From positions 71,428,272 through 71,492,271 of the forward strand of contig CM018680.1 in assembly GCA_009363875.1 (NCBI GenBank): a stretch of 64,000 nt of DNA, given 5' to 3'. A program made the position numbers and the translations under genes. Shown here piece after piece: positions 45,373 through 57,446 of the stretch. The notes beneath the pieces were generated by a model. The model was given only the letters and a program-made list of their open reading frames with translations, did no database searches and had not been told where the DNA came from. How positions within the stretch are numbered: the first letter of the stretch is position 1; each line of letters starts with the position of its first letter. Source of the stretch: Mikania micrantha. Lineage: Eukaryota > Streptophyta > Magnoliopsida > Asterales > Asteraceae.

Positions 45373-46185
45373 ATGGACAATAACAAAGATCTGAAAGGGA
45401 AGGATACGGGGAAACGCTCGTATGAGTATGAGCTTACTGAGGAGGACAAGCAGAAGATTCAGGAGATATTGGAGCAGGTATATTCTCAAGAGTCCAAGAG
45501 ACTTCGACCCTCAACCAGCAGGGGACCATGGGACTGGTACCCTACCACCCTTGCTGTTTGGGCAAGGGAAGAGAGAGTACCTAAGTTACCTTTGTTAGGT
45601 GACGCATCTACTGGACCATCACTACCACCTATTGGAATGCATATGGAGCGGGCATTCGCTGCCTTGATCTCGCGTTATAGACGTGAGTCCTGCCAGCTAC
45701 GCGTGATGACTGATGGGTTTAGGGATCTGTTGGAGCATAATCAGCATCTCCAGAAACGCGTGGATAACTTGGAGGAGAGACTCGCACGCGTCGAAGGGAC
45801 GCAGGATGACATGGTCGCTAGGACTCAGGATGTGATCCAGCGACAGGAGGAGGTCACAGCTGCGGTTACAGACATCCATGATAGGACTACTTTGCTCGAG
45901 GAGCAACAGGATTTCTTAGCCGGAGTGACACATGGACACGCTGGGCGATTGGCAGCTGTGGAGGACGCCAACGAGGAGAACCTTGCCATGATCCAGGCAA
46001 GTGACGCTATGCTGAATGCATGGGTCGAACAGTTTATTGTGGAACCACAGCCTGAGCCAGAACCCCAATTCGAGCCGGTGGATCTCGATGAGGAAGATTT
46101 TGATGAGGATCCAGACGAGGATCCTGATGAGGATGACGATGATGGCCCTGCTGATAGTGGAGATTCACACTCCACGATTGTCTAG
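45373..46185 (+). CDS. ORF1 of C: coiled-coil, acidic-tail protein
   Basis: 270 residues, ATG one base after ACTTACAG|G. It has the same order as ORF1 of A: charged N-terminus, module PWDWYPTTLAVWAREERVP and LPPIGMHMERAFAA (about 55-100), coiled coil (HLQKRVDNLEERLARVEG), ASDAMLNAWVEQFI, and a Glu/Asp tail (EEDFDEDPDEDPDEDDDD). Outside the module and tail the sequence is strongly diverged from A, while the layout is kept, which suggests a selected protein. Function unknown. Confidence 0.78.
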   Translation: MDNNKDLKGKDTGKRSYEYELTEEDKQKIQEILEQVYSQESKRLRPSTSRGPWDWYPTTLAVWAREERVPKLPLLGDASTGPSLPPIGMHMERAFAALISRYRRESCQLRVMTDGFRDLLEHNQHLQKRVDNLEERLARVEGTQDDMVARTQDVIQRQEEVTAAVTDIHDRTTLLEEQQDFLAGVTHGHAGRLAAVEDANEENLAMIQASDAMLNAWVEQFIVEPQPEPEPQFEPVDLDEEDFDEDPDEDPDEDDDDGPADSGDSHSTIV

Positions 46186-46433
46186 TTAGGATTTCTATTT
46201 CAGTATTCTACTTTTGTATCACTTAGCCGAGCGGGATGTGCTCGTGCAATTTTTGTAGCATCTCTTTTGGAAAATATTGTACACAAACTTATTATCATTA
46301 ATGGAAAGATGCTTTACTTTGTTGCTTATATATATATCATGGCTATGACTATTGTTAACATGACATCTGACCTAACAATTGACTAACACTCTAACTTATG
46401 CTAACTAACATCCTAACCTTTCCATATAGAAAC
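46186..46433 (+). other. ORF1-gag spacer of C
   Basis: Non-coding, T-rich. Ends GCTAACTAACATCCTAACC, TTTCCATATAG|AAAC before the gag ATG; the same intron-like 3' end as in A. Confidence 0.45.
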
Positions 46434-49400
46434 ATGTCCGGAAGAGGAACCCATGCCCTTCGACTCAAACGTAAGGCAGAAAAGGCACGAATCGACATGA
46501 TGGTCGAACGCAAATTCAACAAGGTACTCGCGGAGTACGAGGCCACCCGTCACGCCAGCGAGACGAGTGGTACTAACAACGGTATTAACTCTTGCCTAAC
46601 ATGACTAACATAGTATAGACAGTCTAGACACTAACATGTTGCATTGAACCCCGACGCACAGGATCCCACGGGGGAGCAACGAAGGGATGCTCGTTTAAGG
46701 CATTCCTGAGCTGCCACCCTCACAAGTTTCAAGGTACTGAAGGAGCAGTGGGACTGCTTCGTTGGATAGAGAAGCTGGAGTCAGTTTTCTCTATAGCTGA
46801 ATGCTCGGATGAGAACCGGGTAAAATACGCCACGGGAACACTGGAGGGACCGGCCCTCACCTGGTGGAACACTCATGTCCAAACCCTTGGACTGGACACC
46901 GCAAACTCAATTCCGTGGGACAACTTCACCAGGATGCTCCACGAAGAATACTGCCCTCGGGATGAAATTAGGAAACTGGAGGAAGAGTTCTGGGTGCACA
47001 AGATGGTAGGATCAGAGATCGAGAAGTACTGTACTCGGTTTCATGAACTGTGCAAGCTGTGCCCGGCGATGGTGACGCCGGAGTACAAGAAGATTGAGCA
47101 ATTTATCAGTGGATTGCCGGAACAAATCCAGAGCACGGTCACTGCTTCCGACCACTCTACTATCCAACCACTGATACGCTTGGCACACAAACTGACTGAT
47201 CAGGCAGTAGCCCAGGGAAAGCTACCTAAAAGGGGTGAACATCTGAAACCCCAAGAACCCAAGCGAAAGTGGGAGCCCAGCAACAACCGCACTTTCTCAC
47301 CTCAGCAACCAACCCAACACCGCCCAGCACCTGCCAAAGTCTTCACTGCCACTCAGCCAAACACTCAGAGCAAAGGGGGATACCAGGGCAACAGCCCGAA
47401 GTGCAACATCTGTAACTACCATCACTTTGGCCCATGTAAAAAGGGCAAGTGCACCAACTGTGGCAGGAACGGACACCTGGCCAAAGAATGCCGATCAAAC
47501 CCTAACCCCAACCTCAACAAGGATAACACATTAAAGGGGTGCTTCACTTGCGGAAAGCCGGGCCACATGCGCCGAGATTGTCCGCAGAACAAGAATGCAG
47601 GTGGCAACCCGGCTAGGGGTCGGGCATTCGTGATCGGATCCGGTGAAGCTAAAGATGATCCGAACGTCGTTACCGGTACGTTTCTTTTAAATAATGTCTA
47701 TGCTAGTATATTATTTGATACCGGTGCCGATAGAAGTTTTATATCTAGTGAATTTAGTAAACTGTTTGATAAGACACCAACACCACTAGACTATAAGTAC
47801 ACCGTAGAGTTAGCGGATGGCAAGCTGATTGAAACACAACACATCCTCAAGGGGTGTGTTTTGACACTAGCAACCCATCAGCTGATGATTGACTTGATGC
47901 CAGTAACTCTTGGGAGCTTCGACGTGGTAATTGGAATGGATTGGCTATCTGCAAATCATGCCGAGATCGTGTGCAATGAGAAGATCGTGCGAATTACATT
48001 ACCAAGTGGAGAGCAGATTTCAATTCAAGGGGAACGGCGCGGAATACCATTAAACATCATGTCTTGCATGAAGGCAAACAAATATTTGAGGAAAGGATAC
48101 ACGGCTATCTTAGCTCTTATCACCGAACAATCAAAGAAGGAACGGAAGATCGAGGACATCGCTATTGTTCGCGATTATCCGGAAGTCTTTCCTGACGATC
48201 TACCGGGATTACCACCAGCACGACAAGTGGAGTTTCAGATAGATCTAACACCAGGAGCAGCACCGATAGCTAAGGCACCATATCGATTGGCTCCTACTGA
48301 AATGCAGGAATTATCTAATCAACTACAAGAGTTGTTAGATAAAGGGTTCATCCGACCGAGTTTCTCACCTTGGGGAGCACCGGTCTTGTTTGTGAAGAAG
48401 AAAGACGGTTCATTCCGTATGTGTATAGACTACCGAGAACTGAACAAGCTGACGATCAAGAATCGATACCCACTACCTCGAATAGACGACCTGTTTGATC
48501 AGTTGCAAGGGTCAAGCTACTATTCAAAAATCGATTTAAGATCCGGTTACCATCAACTCAGAGTACAAGAAGGAGATATACCGAAGACAGCCTTCAGAAC
48601 ACGGTACGGACATTACGAATTTCTGGTAATGCCTTTTGGACTGACTAACGCACCGGCCGTATTCATGGATCTAATGAATCGGGTGTGTAAACCATATCTC
48701 GACAAGTTCGTAATCGTATTCATTGATGACATCCTGATCTATTCTAAGACTCGAGAAGAACATGCCAAACACTTGAGACGTGTTTTAGAACTACTGAAGA
48801 AGGAACAATTGTACGCGAAATTCTCCAAATGTGAATTCTGGATTCGCGAAGTTCAGTTCCTTGGGCACGTGGTAAACGCGAAAGGGATACATGTAGACCC
48901 AACTAAGATTGCGGCAATCAAGAACTGGACTGCACCTAAGACTCCAACAGAGGTACGACAGTTCTTGGGATTGGCCGGGTACTACAGGCGGTTTATCGAG
49001 GGATTTTCGAAGATTGCGCAATCATTAACTTCCCTTACGCATAAAGACAAGAAGTTTGAATGGGGAGAAAAACAAGAAGCTGCTTTTGACTTGTTGAAGC
49101 AGAAGTTGTGCAGTGCTCCGATTCTATCGCTACCAGACGGGTGTGAAGATTTTGTGGTTTATTGCGACGCATCGAAACAAGGGCTCGGTTGTGTGCTAAT
49201 GCAACGCGAGAAAGTCATAGCTTATGCGTCACGACAGCTAAAGGTGCACGAGAAAAATTACACCACCCATGATCTGGAATTGGGAGCCGTAGTGTTCGCA
49301 TTGAAGATCTGGAGACACTATCTGTACGGAACCAAGTGCACTATATTCACGGATCATAAGAGCCTGCAGCACATTTTCGACCAAAAGGAGCTAAACATGA

Positions 49401-51019
49401 GACAACGCAGATGGGTCGAGTTGATAGGTGATTATGACTGTGCAATCAAGTATCATCCCGGGAAAGCCAATGTAGTAGCCGATGCGTTAAGTAGAAAGGA
49501 AACAATCAAACGCGTACGAGCACTACAACTTACCATTCATTCTGAGCTACCTAATCAGATCCGAGTAGCACAACAAGAAGCTCTGAAAAAGGAAAACCTT
49601 ATCCTCGAAGCTATGCGGGGTATGGATAAACAGATGAAACAGAAAGACGACGGAGCTTACTATCTGATGGACCGAATTTGGATTCCACGCTACGGGGGAT
49701 TAAGAGAAGTAGTGATGGATGAAGCTCACAAGAGTCGATACTCAGAACATCCAGGTTCTGACAAGATGTACCACGACCTAAAGACTACTTACTGGTGGCC
49801 GAACATGAAATCTGAAATCGCGAACTATGTGAGTAAGTGTCTGACTTGTTCAAAGGTCAAGGTCGAATATCAGAAACCGTCAGGGCTACTCCAACAACCG
49901 GAAATTCCAGTCTGGAAATGGGAGCAGATTTCTATGGATTTTATCACCAAGCTGCCAAAGACAACAAGTGGTTGCGATACCATCTGGGTTATCGTAGACC
50001 GACTCACGAAATCGGCACACTTTCTTCCGATTAAGGAAACCGACAAGTTGGAAAAGTTAACCCGAATCTATTTAAAGGAAATCGTATCCAGACATGGAGT
50101 TCCAATCTCTATAATATCCGACCGAGACAGTCGTTTCACGGCACATTTTTGGAAATCCTTACACAAGGCACTCGGGACGAGATTGGATATGAGCACTGCT
50201 TATCATCCACAGACGGATGGTCAGAGTGAACGAACCATCCAAACCCTAGAAGACATGCTTCGGGCCTGTGTGATTGACTTCGGTAACAGCTGGGAGACTC
50301 ATCTACCTTTGGTGGAATTCTCTTACAATAACAGTTATCACACCAGCATCGGAGCTGCACCATTTGAGGCACTTTATGGACGTAAATGCAGATCACCACT
50401 TTGTTGGGCAGAAGTTGGTGAAAGCCAACTGACCGGACCTGAGCTCGTGTACGAAACAACTGAAAAGATCGTGCAGATACGTAACCGAATGGCAGCAGCT
50501 CGGGATCGACAGAAAAGCTACGCCGACAAAAGGCGCAAGCCTTTGGAATTCCAAGTGGGAGATCGAGTACTTCTTAAAGTCTCTCCTTGGAAGGGAGTGA
50601 TTCGATTTGGAAAGCGGGGAAAGCTAAACCCTCGCTATATCGGACCATTCGAGATCACTAAACGGATAGGTCCTGTGGCCTACGAACTACAGCTACCACA
50701 TGAATTGAGTAGCGTACACAATGTGTTTCATGTTTCGAACCTTAAGAAATGCTTATCGGACGAGACGCTCGCAGTTCCTTTGGAGGAAATCCAGATTGAT
50801 GAACAACTTCACTTCGTTGAGGAACCGGTGGAAATCATGGATCGGGAAATCAAGAAGTTGAAACTCAGTAAAATACCAATTGTAAAAGTTCGTTGGAACT
50901 CACGGCGGGGACCAGAATACACCTGGGAACGAGAGGATCAGATGAAAAAGAAATACCCTCAATTATTCTCCGATCAGACTATTCGGGACGAAATTCCTAT
51001 TAACTATGGGATGATGTGA
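46434..51019 (+). CDS. Gag-pol of C (two exons)
   Basis: join(46434..46581, 46662..51019), 1501 residues. Gag: LLRWIEKLESVF and ALTWWN, then two zinc knuckles (CTNCGRNGHLAKEC, CFTCGKPGHMRRDC). Protease FDTGADRSF near residue 402. RT FIDDILIYS near 737. RNase H from YCDAS near 885. Integrase zinc finger near 1069-1105 and acidic residues near 1142, 1203 and 1238. Chromodomain-like tail near 1446-1486. There is no stop or frameshift once the intron is removed. Compared with A, the normal stop has been lost: the frame runs through the hairpin and polypurine tract and ends at TGA 51017-51019, inside the LTR. Confidence 0.93.
46582..46661 (+). other. 80-nt intron in gag of C
   Basis: GTATTAACT...CGCACAG. 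Removing it joins AACG to GATCCCAC, giving NGSHGG; A has the same NGSHGG with no extra bases at this exact place. It contains CTAAC branch-point-like sites. If kept, the frame stops after 57 codons. The match to A and the perfect frame restoration make an intron far more likely than a random insertion. Confidence 0.85.
50981..51014 (+). promoter_or_regulatory. Pre-PPT hairpin and polypurine tract of C
   Basis: Shortened hairpin ATTCGGGACGAAAT (50981-50994) and the tract aactatgggatga, where A has aactgggggatga. Both lie within the extended pol frame. Confidence 0.65.
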
Positions 51020-53727
51020 CACCTCACAAATTCCAGGTCAGCACTTATATTATTTTAATAATAATGTTTATTATTATTTCATACGTGGCACTAGAATAAT
51101 TGTATTTAGTGTGACACGTGGCAGAACAGACCAAACACACCGATGGTTCAAGGAACAATCGCACAACTCTAACACGTGTCTTGAATAACGAACGTTGGTG
51201 AACGGATCAAACCACAGAACACTTTCACCTGCACATTAGGTTCCGGGGAACCTAAGTTAGTAGAACGATGTTCATATGACGAGAAACGATGCTCGTAATC
51301 GAAAAATACGCGAAGAATGGATCAAAACATGAAAATGGGCCAAATTGGGCCGGATATAGGGTCCAGGCGGTACGCCTGACCCGAGGATCCCTACCCAGGC
51401 GATACGCGCGGATGAGGAGGGACGCCTCATATCTGGCTGCCTCGCGCGTAACGCCTGGCCTTGGTGGTCAACGTCAGGCGATACGCCTGGCTACTCTGAC
51501 ACTTAAAAATCTTGTAAATCTCATGATTACCACACCATACTTCTTTTACCCAATCCTACACGTAAATCCTTCTATTTAATACCCCAAAAACGTCTGATTT
51601 CACTACTACAACACCACATCACACTCATTTGAAGCCTTGGAAGCCATTGTTGGGAGATTTGAAGCTTGGGAAGATCAAGGAAGGCTCATAAGATCTTGTC
51701 ACCACCATCACCATTGCTTGCACTAGTTGAAGAGAAATTCCAGGAGCTCAAGAAGCTGCTCAATCATTATCTCAACACATTCAAAGCTTTGGAAGGTAGA
51801 TCTTGAGACTATGTAGCATAAAACTCACATACAACACACATAAACCCACACACAAGGTTCAAAGCTTGCACGCACACACTAGATCCACACATACACGAAT
51901 ATTTCTTGTTTGAATCTGAGTTTGATGATATTTCTATGTTTATTGATGATTAGATGATGTATTTTTACATACTATGATGAGGTTGTTATGATAGGGTAGT
52001 CATAGTAGCTAAAATGATGGTGCTAGCAACATGTGTGTATGATCTAGGTGGAGATTCATGAAGTGTGATCTAGAAATGTTATGGGATATGATTTAGAAGT
52101 GTTATGAATAGCAAGATATGTCAAAATGTGATTTTTTTTACAAATTGTGGTAACTTTAATATCATGAAACGTTGATTTATGATGAAATGACTTAATGCTT
52201 GTGATTATATTTATAAGTTATGTTCAAAATGATGTTTAGAAACAAAAAGGATGATTATTGATGTGAAAAATTGTTAAAATCACCAAATATATGATTATTA
52301 CGAATAGTACCATGAATAGTGACTTTATTTCACAAAGTCTATAAATGATGACATATTTGTTGTAATGAATATGATCTAACGGTTATTTTGGACTAGGATG
52401 ACGATATTATAATGAGATTGTTAGCTAGATTTAGCGACACATGCTTATTTTGTAACCTTCTATTTATAGAAACTTTTATGCGCAAACCATGCTAAACCGG
52501 CTATGTGTAACTATGTGCTATGTGATAACATGCTCACTTAGGATAAATATGTATAATAGAATAATCGGATTATGAATTATTGCTTGAATTGCCAAATGTG
52601 GAAACTTCCCTAAAGTAGGAACTTACTATAAATAGTAAGTTTCCTCACGAAAGTGATTTTGGTATCCGTACACTTCACACGACACAAAACCGCACGTTAC
52701 ACGAACACTTGATCCAAAACCGTCACCAACGGGTCGTTAGGTCAAACACGGTCAACACGGTCAAACACGGTCAACGCGACCCACATAACAACTTGGAAGT
52801 TGTTAGATACGAACACGGTCCCGTGAGACCCACATGTATGCAAACACAAACTTATGGTACCTATGTGATATAGGTAATCACTAGCCGGCGAGCTACACTG
52901 TTCTTGTGAAGAACACGCACTACTTAACTCAGGTGAGTTTACGGCCCCACTTTTACTCTTTAACTATTTTTGATAAACTATTGGGGTGAGAATACAATGC
53001 AACTGTTTTAGATATATGACTGGTATGTTGTGAAAACCATTTTCGAGTGTAACTATTATCGCTTAAAGCCCTCACTTATCCTTACCGTTAGTTGTGTATT
53101 CAAACGAGTCGTAATTACGTAGTACTACTGGGTTTGACTAGCCCCACTCGGCACCAATGTTGACTGGAGGTCATAACGAGTGTAATTTCGATGTGAATTG
53201 CGAGTTCAGCGATGACTCGCGGAGGCAAACGGGAACAGTCTAGTTTCGGTAAGATGAACTGACACACTCCACGGATCGTAGTATCCAACAAACAACTTAA
53301 CATACCCAGTATATGTCTGTTTACTTTTCAGTCTGTCTAAACCTGTGAACTCACCAACTTTTTAGTTGACACTTTTCGCATGTATTCTCAGGTAATTAAT
53401 GGAGCACACGCTAGGATGCGCACAAGGAAGCTTTAAGGAGTCTGGCTTGCATATAGACTCTTGTCCTAGGCATTGTGTGCATTGGATGTGTTCTAAAACA
53501 ATTTAAATTATGTAGTGTCTGTTAAACAATTTACTTTCCGCTGCAAACTTATTTACTTATAATGTTGAAACATTTTCCGCTGCATATTAAATGAAACTAT
53601 GTTATTTTGCAAATCTGTGTGAATGTGAAACTCATATAGTGTCGTTCTATATGACCATGAGCTGTGATCCTGGCCACGTCACACCCACGTGGACTGACAC
53701 CACGCGTGGTAATTTGGGGGTGTGACA
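51015..53727 (+). repeat. 3' LTR of C
   Basis: 2713 bp; nearly identical to the 5' LTR, the length difference being five single-base indels. Followed by the ATGCC duplication. Confidence 0.95.
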
Positions 53728-53732
53728 ATGCC

Positions 53733-54582
53733 CTTGACAGTTCTTTTCACCTTTTTTTGATGGGTTCAGGAGAAGGGGCCTGAACAGCTGTAGAGAGCTA
53801 TTTAGGGGTTCGGCGGCGTTTGTAGGTGATTGTGATGGGGTGAGAAACAGAAGTGGAAGGTGTGGGTTCAGCATCTGTGGGTGCAACAGAGCTGTCACCT
53901 TCTGCAGTAGGTAACTCTATAGAAGGAAGACGAGGAGTGAAGTTCCCAGTTAGTGAGAGGATAGAGCCTAACTCACCATAAAATATATACTGCAAAAACC
54001 TGGGATACATACAAAATTTCTTTGGTGACGAAATATTGTCAACCAAATTATTGAAAATAAAAGCAGAAAAGTTAAAAAGTTGGTTTGAGACCAAGCCATG
54101 AATAGACGAAGCTAAGTCAGATGGAACTTGATCCCAACCACCTGTCCTATTAGAAAGACAATGCAGAAATGGATGCATGAGGTACTTATAATTATAGGAC
54201 ACTCTACCCTTCAAATAAGTTGTTGAAGGGAGAGGACCTTCGTACCCCATTGACCTGAAGGTCAATGCTACCTCATCCTTAGTGAATGAGACCCTTCCCC
54301 CGGCATCACAGAGTTGAAGATGCCGATAGATGGTCTTCACTGTAATAGAATGGGATGAGCATCAATGGTGGCATGCAAAATCCGACCATTGGGAGATGAA
54401 GAAACGGAATAGGAAGCCCAAAATTGTTGGTGATGAGATTCATACACCATGGGCTGAACAGTCAGAGCAAAAGAACACATGCTCCTTTGAAAAAAGGAGA
54501 CAATTGGTGCGAAATCAGGATCATGTTCCGCTGATAATTCCGTAGGTAAGTTATGAGCAGGTTTGAATGGAAGAAGAGCCAT
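53733..54582 (-). pseudogene. Sirevirus S env-like ORF, N-terminal part
   Basis: Minus strand. ATG at 54582 (MALLPFKPAHNL) opens 81 codons to 54337; the next frame (54340-53798) continues the protein (GGRVSFTKDEVALTFRSMG) and ends in a Pro/Thr-rich stretch with KRRR. The two frames overlap, showing one frameshift near 54340. I recognise the opening as typical of the ORF after pol in Sireviruses, especially of composites (memory, not a search). It has no clear signal peptide or membrane helix, so 'env-like' is positional only. Cut by C at ATGCC. Confidence 0.7.
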
Positions 54583-54659
54583 GGCGATCGACGGTTTTTA
54601 GGTTAAAGTTGAAGAGAAAGAAATGAGTAATTCGAAATAAAAAGGTGAAAGAAGGTGAA

Positions 54660-55180
54660 TGAGCGGGAGTCCTTTTATACCTTCGGATGTCAGCATTTAA
54701 TATAGAAGCACATTAAATTTTGAGATCCGGGTGTCCGAAAAGGTCTTCCAAATACAGCTCATTAATTGTTCAAAATTTGCTAAGTATAGATTTGTTTCCA
54801 AGAAAATTAGTCATCGGAAGTAGTTCAAGAGACCAAAAAAGTTCTTCGGAAGATACTTACTTCCGAAGCATATACAAATATATCATCGGAAGTATATCTT
54901 CTAAAGACTTAGATAAGTTCATCAGAAGAATTGTTCTTCGGAAGACACCTTCTTCTTAATAGAAGATTCAGAAGATTTTGCTTCCGAAGTTATAATGTAT
55001 CGGAAGTATAATACTTCAGAAGGAAAGTTATCTTCTGAAGTGTGACATCTTCCGACGTAAGGAAGGAATAATGCTTCAGAAGACTTTAACTATCTTCTGA
55101 AGAGTAATTACTCATCAGAAGATACTTTAAGTTTATCTTCCGAAGAATTATTATCCTTATTTATTCATTTATTCAAAGTT
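54660..55180 (-). repeat. CTTCYGAAG-rich spacer between pol and env-like ORF of S
   Basis: About 15 copies of CTTCCGAAG/CTTCGGAAG or CTTCTGAAG/CTTCAGAAG (dyads centred on one base) in about 500 bp. There is no coding frame. The same motif is frequent in the LTR of S (15600-15785) and in its gag (62700-63075). Confidence 0.7.
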
Positions 55181-57446
55181 AATCATGCCAATGGCTGTTA
55201 TTAAATACCTAAATCTTCCTTCATCAAATTCCTTGGTGAAAAGATCAGCCAAATTGTGTTCTGTATCAACTTTGACTAGATGAATTAACTTCTTCTATGC
55301 ACAATCTCTGATGAAATGATACCTGATATCAATGTGCTTGGTCTTGGTCTTGGAATGCTTGACAGGATTGTTAGTGATGGAGATTGCACTGGAATTGTCT
55401 ATTTGTATAGGAGTATTGAACAGCTCTACTCCATAGTCCTTCATCTGATTTTGAATCCAAATAACTTGTGCACAGCAACTAGAAGCAGCTATGTATTCTA
55501 CCTCTGCAGTAGAGGTAGAAACACATGATTGTTTCTTGCATTGCCAAGACACAATTCTGGATCCAAGAAACTGACACCCTCCTGATGTGGATTTCTTGCT
55601 GATGTTACAACCTCCATAATCACTGTCAGTATAAGCCATAAACTGAAAATCTTCATTTCTAGGATGCCATAAACCTAGGCCAGGTGCTCCTTTCAGGTAT
55701 CTAAAAATTCTTTTCACAGCAAGCGTGTGTGAGACTTTGGGATTAGCCTGAAATCTTGTACACAAGCAGGTTGCAAACATTATATCAGGCCTACTTGCTG
55801 TGAGATACATCAAAGAACCAATCATTGATCTGTATTGATGTTGATCAACGTCCCCCCTCAAGATCAGGGCTAAGAGATGTTGTCTTGAACATTGGAGTTC
55901 CTAGAGCTTTGCAATCAGACAGCTTGAATCTTTCAAGAATATCCTTAACATACTTTGATTGACTAATAAAAATCCCTGTAGGAGTTTGTTTCACCTGTAA
56001 TCCAAGAATGAAAGTGAGTTCTCCCATTGAACTCATTTCAAACTTGGACTTCATCAATGATTCAAAATCCTTGCAGAGAGATTCATCAGTTGAACCAAAG
56101 ATAATGTCATCAACATAGATTTGTACTAAATGATATGTTGATTGGACTTCTTGAAGAAGAGAGTCTTATCAATTGTTCCTCTCTTGAAGTGGTTAGCCAA
56201 TAAAAAAGAGGACAAAGTTTCATACCATTTTCTGGGAGCTTGATGCAACCCATATAGAGCTTTATCAAGCTTACAGACATGGTCAGGAAACTTTGGATTT
56301 TCAAAACCAGGAGGTTGACACACATACACCTCCTCATCAATCCTTCCATACAAGAAGGCACTTTTCACATCCATTTGAAAAACCTTGAAGTTTTTGGCAG
56401 TTGCAAAGGCTAAAAATATTCTGATTGCTTCAATTCTTGCAACTGGAGCAAAAACTTCATCATTATCAATGCCTTCTTCTTGTGTATACCCCTAAACAAC
56501 AAACCTTGCCTTGTTCTTGATGACGACTCCCTTGTCATCCTTCTTGTTTCTAAACACCGATTTTGTTCCAATGGGATACTTACCCTTAGGTAAAGGGCAA
56601 ATCTTCCAAACGCCTTCCCTTTCAAATTGAAGAAGCTCCTCCTGCATTGCTTCTACCCAACTATTGTCTTTCAATGCTTCAGCAACTTTCTTTGGTTCTA
56701 CTTGGGATAGAAAGCAAGAAAACAAACAAATGTTTGCTTCATGCATAGAGCTTCTTGTTCTCACTCCTTCTTCAACATTATCAATAATGTTTTCAACTGG
56801 ATGAGTGTTATGAATGCGAGTTCTAGGAATCACATCTAGCTGAGAACTCAAATCCAGATTTATTGGCTCAAGGTTAGGAAGTACCACCTCAAGTTGGATT
56901 TCTGGCAGATCTTGTGGATTTTGAGTTTGGACTGTGGTGGGAGGATTCTCTCTGGAACACGTAGTTTCCAGAGTTCTTGGATCATATGAAGGACTCCCAT
57001 CTTTTTCTTCACTAGAGTCACCCAAAGGAACTGCATGAGATGTGTTCACTGTCTCAGACTGTGAGACATCATTGTGTGCTGAAGTGGATTCTGCCAAGAT
57101 TTGTCTTGAAGCTATTGGCAGTTCAACACGGGTCTTCTTCTCTTGTGGACTGGGAGGATTATGTGGTAGTTGACTATGAATATGCAACAAACTCTTTCAC
57201 AAGATTAAAGGCAGATGTAAAGCTATCAGGATCAAATAGTATGTTCATTGAATTGAACATTTGCAGACTCTTCAATAATTCTGGAAGCTTTGATGTATAC
57301 TCTATATGCTTTTGCATGTGAAGAGTATCCAACAAAGTAGCCCTCTGCTGATTTCTCAGCAAACTTGGCTAAGTGATCTTTAGTATACAAGATGGTGCAT
57401 TGACATCCAAATGGTTTGAGACAACCAATGAATGGCTTTCTCTTAT
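55181..57446 (-). pseudogene. Sirevirus S: integrase C-terminus, RT and RNase H
   Basis: From right to left on the minus strand: integrase tail after the E insertion (KRKPFIGCLKPFGCQC), linker, RT start (EAMQEELLQFER), a TAG at 56492-56494 after ARFVV, and RT core FQMDVKSAFLYGRI. A frameshift follows near 56125, then YVDDIIFGS (56106-56117 encodes YVDD). Next come GIFISQSKYVKDIL, a frame break near 55850, and RNase H (TDSDYGG, STAEVEYIAAS, HIDIRYHFIRD). A TAG follows at 55295. The polymerase motif survives but the gene is broken several times. Confidence 0.88.

Larger units (their letters stand above)
42509..53727 (+). mobile_element. Chromovirus C, complete and young
   Basis: 11,219 bp with exact ATGCC duplications at 42504-42508 and 53728-53732. 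LTRs are 2708 and 2713 bp; by eye they differ by about five one-base indels and about five substitutions. It has a primer site, intact ORF1, gag-pol open after removal of one 80-nt intron, and a polypurine tract. It is the only element here that could still be autonomous. It is closely related to A in gag-pol but has a different LTR upstream region. Confidence 0.95.

Noticed and set aside
54660..55180. Heat-shock elements in S
   Set aside because: The dyad is TTC-N-GAA with a one-base gap, whereas heat-shock elements need a two-base gap.
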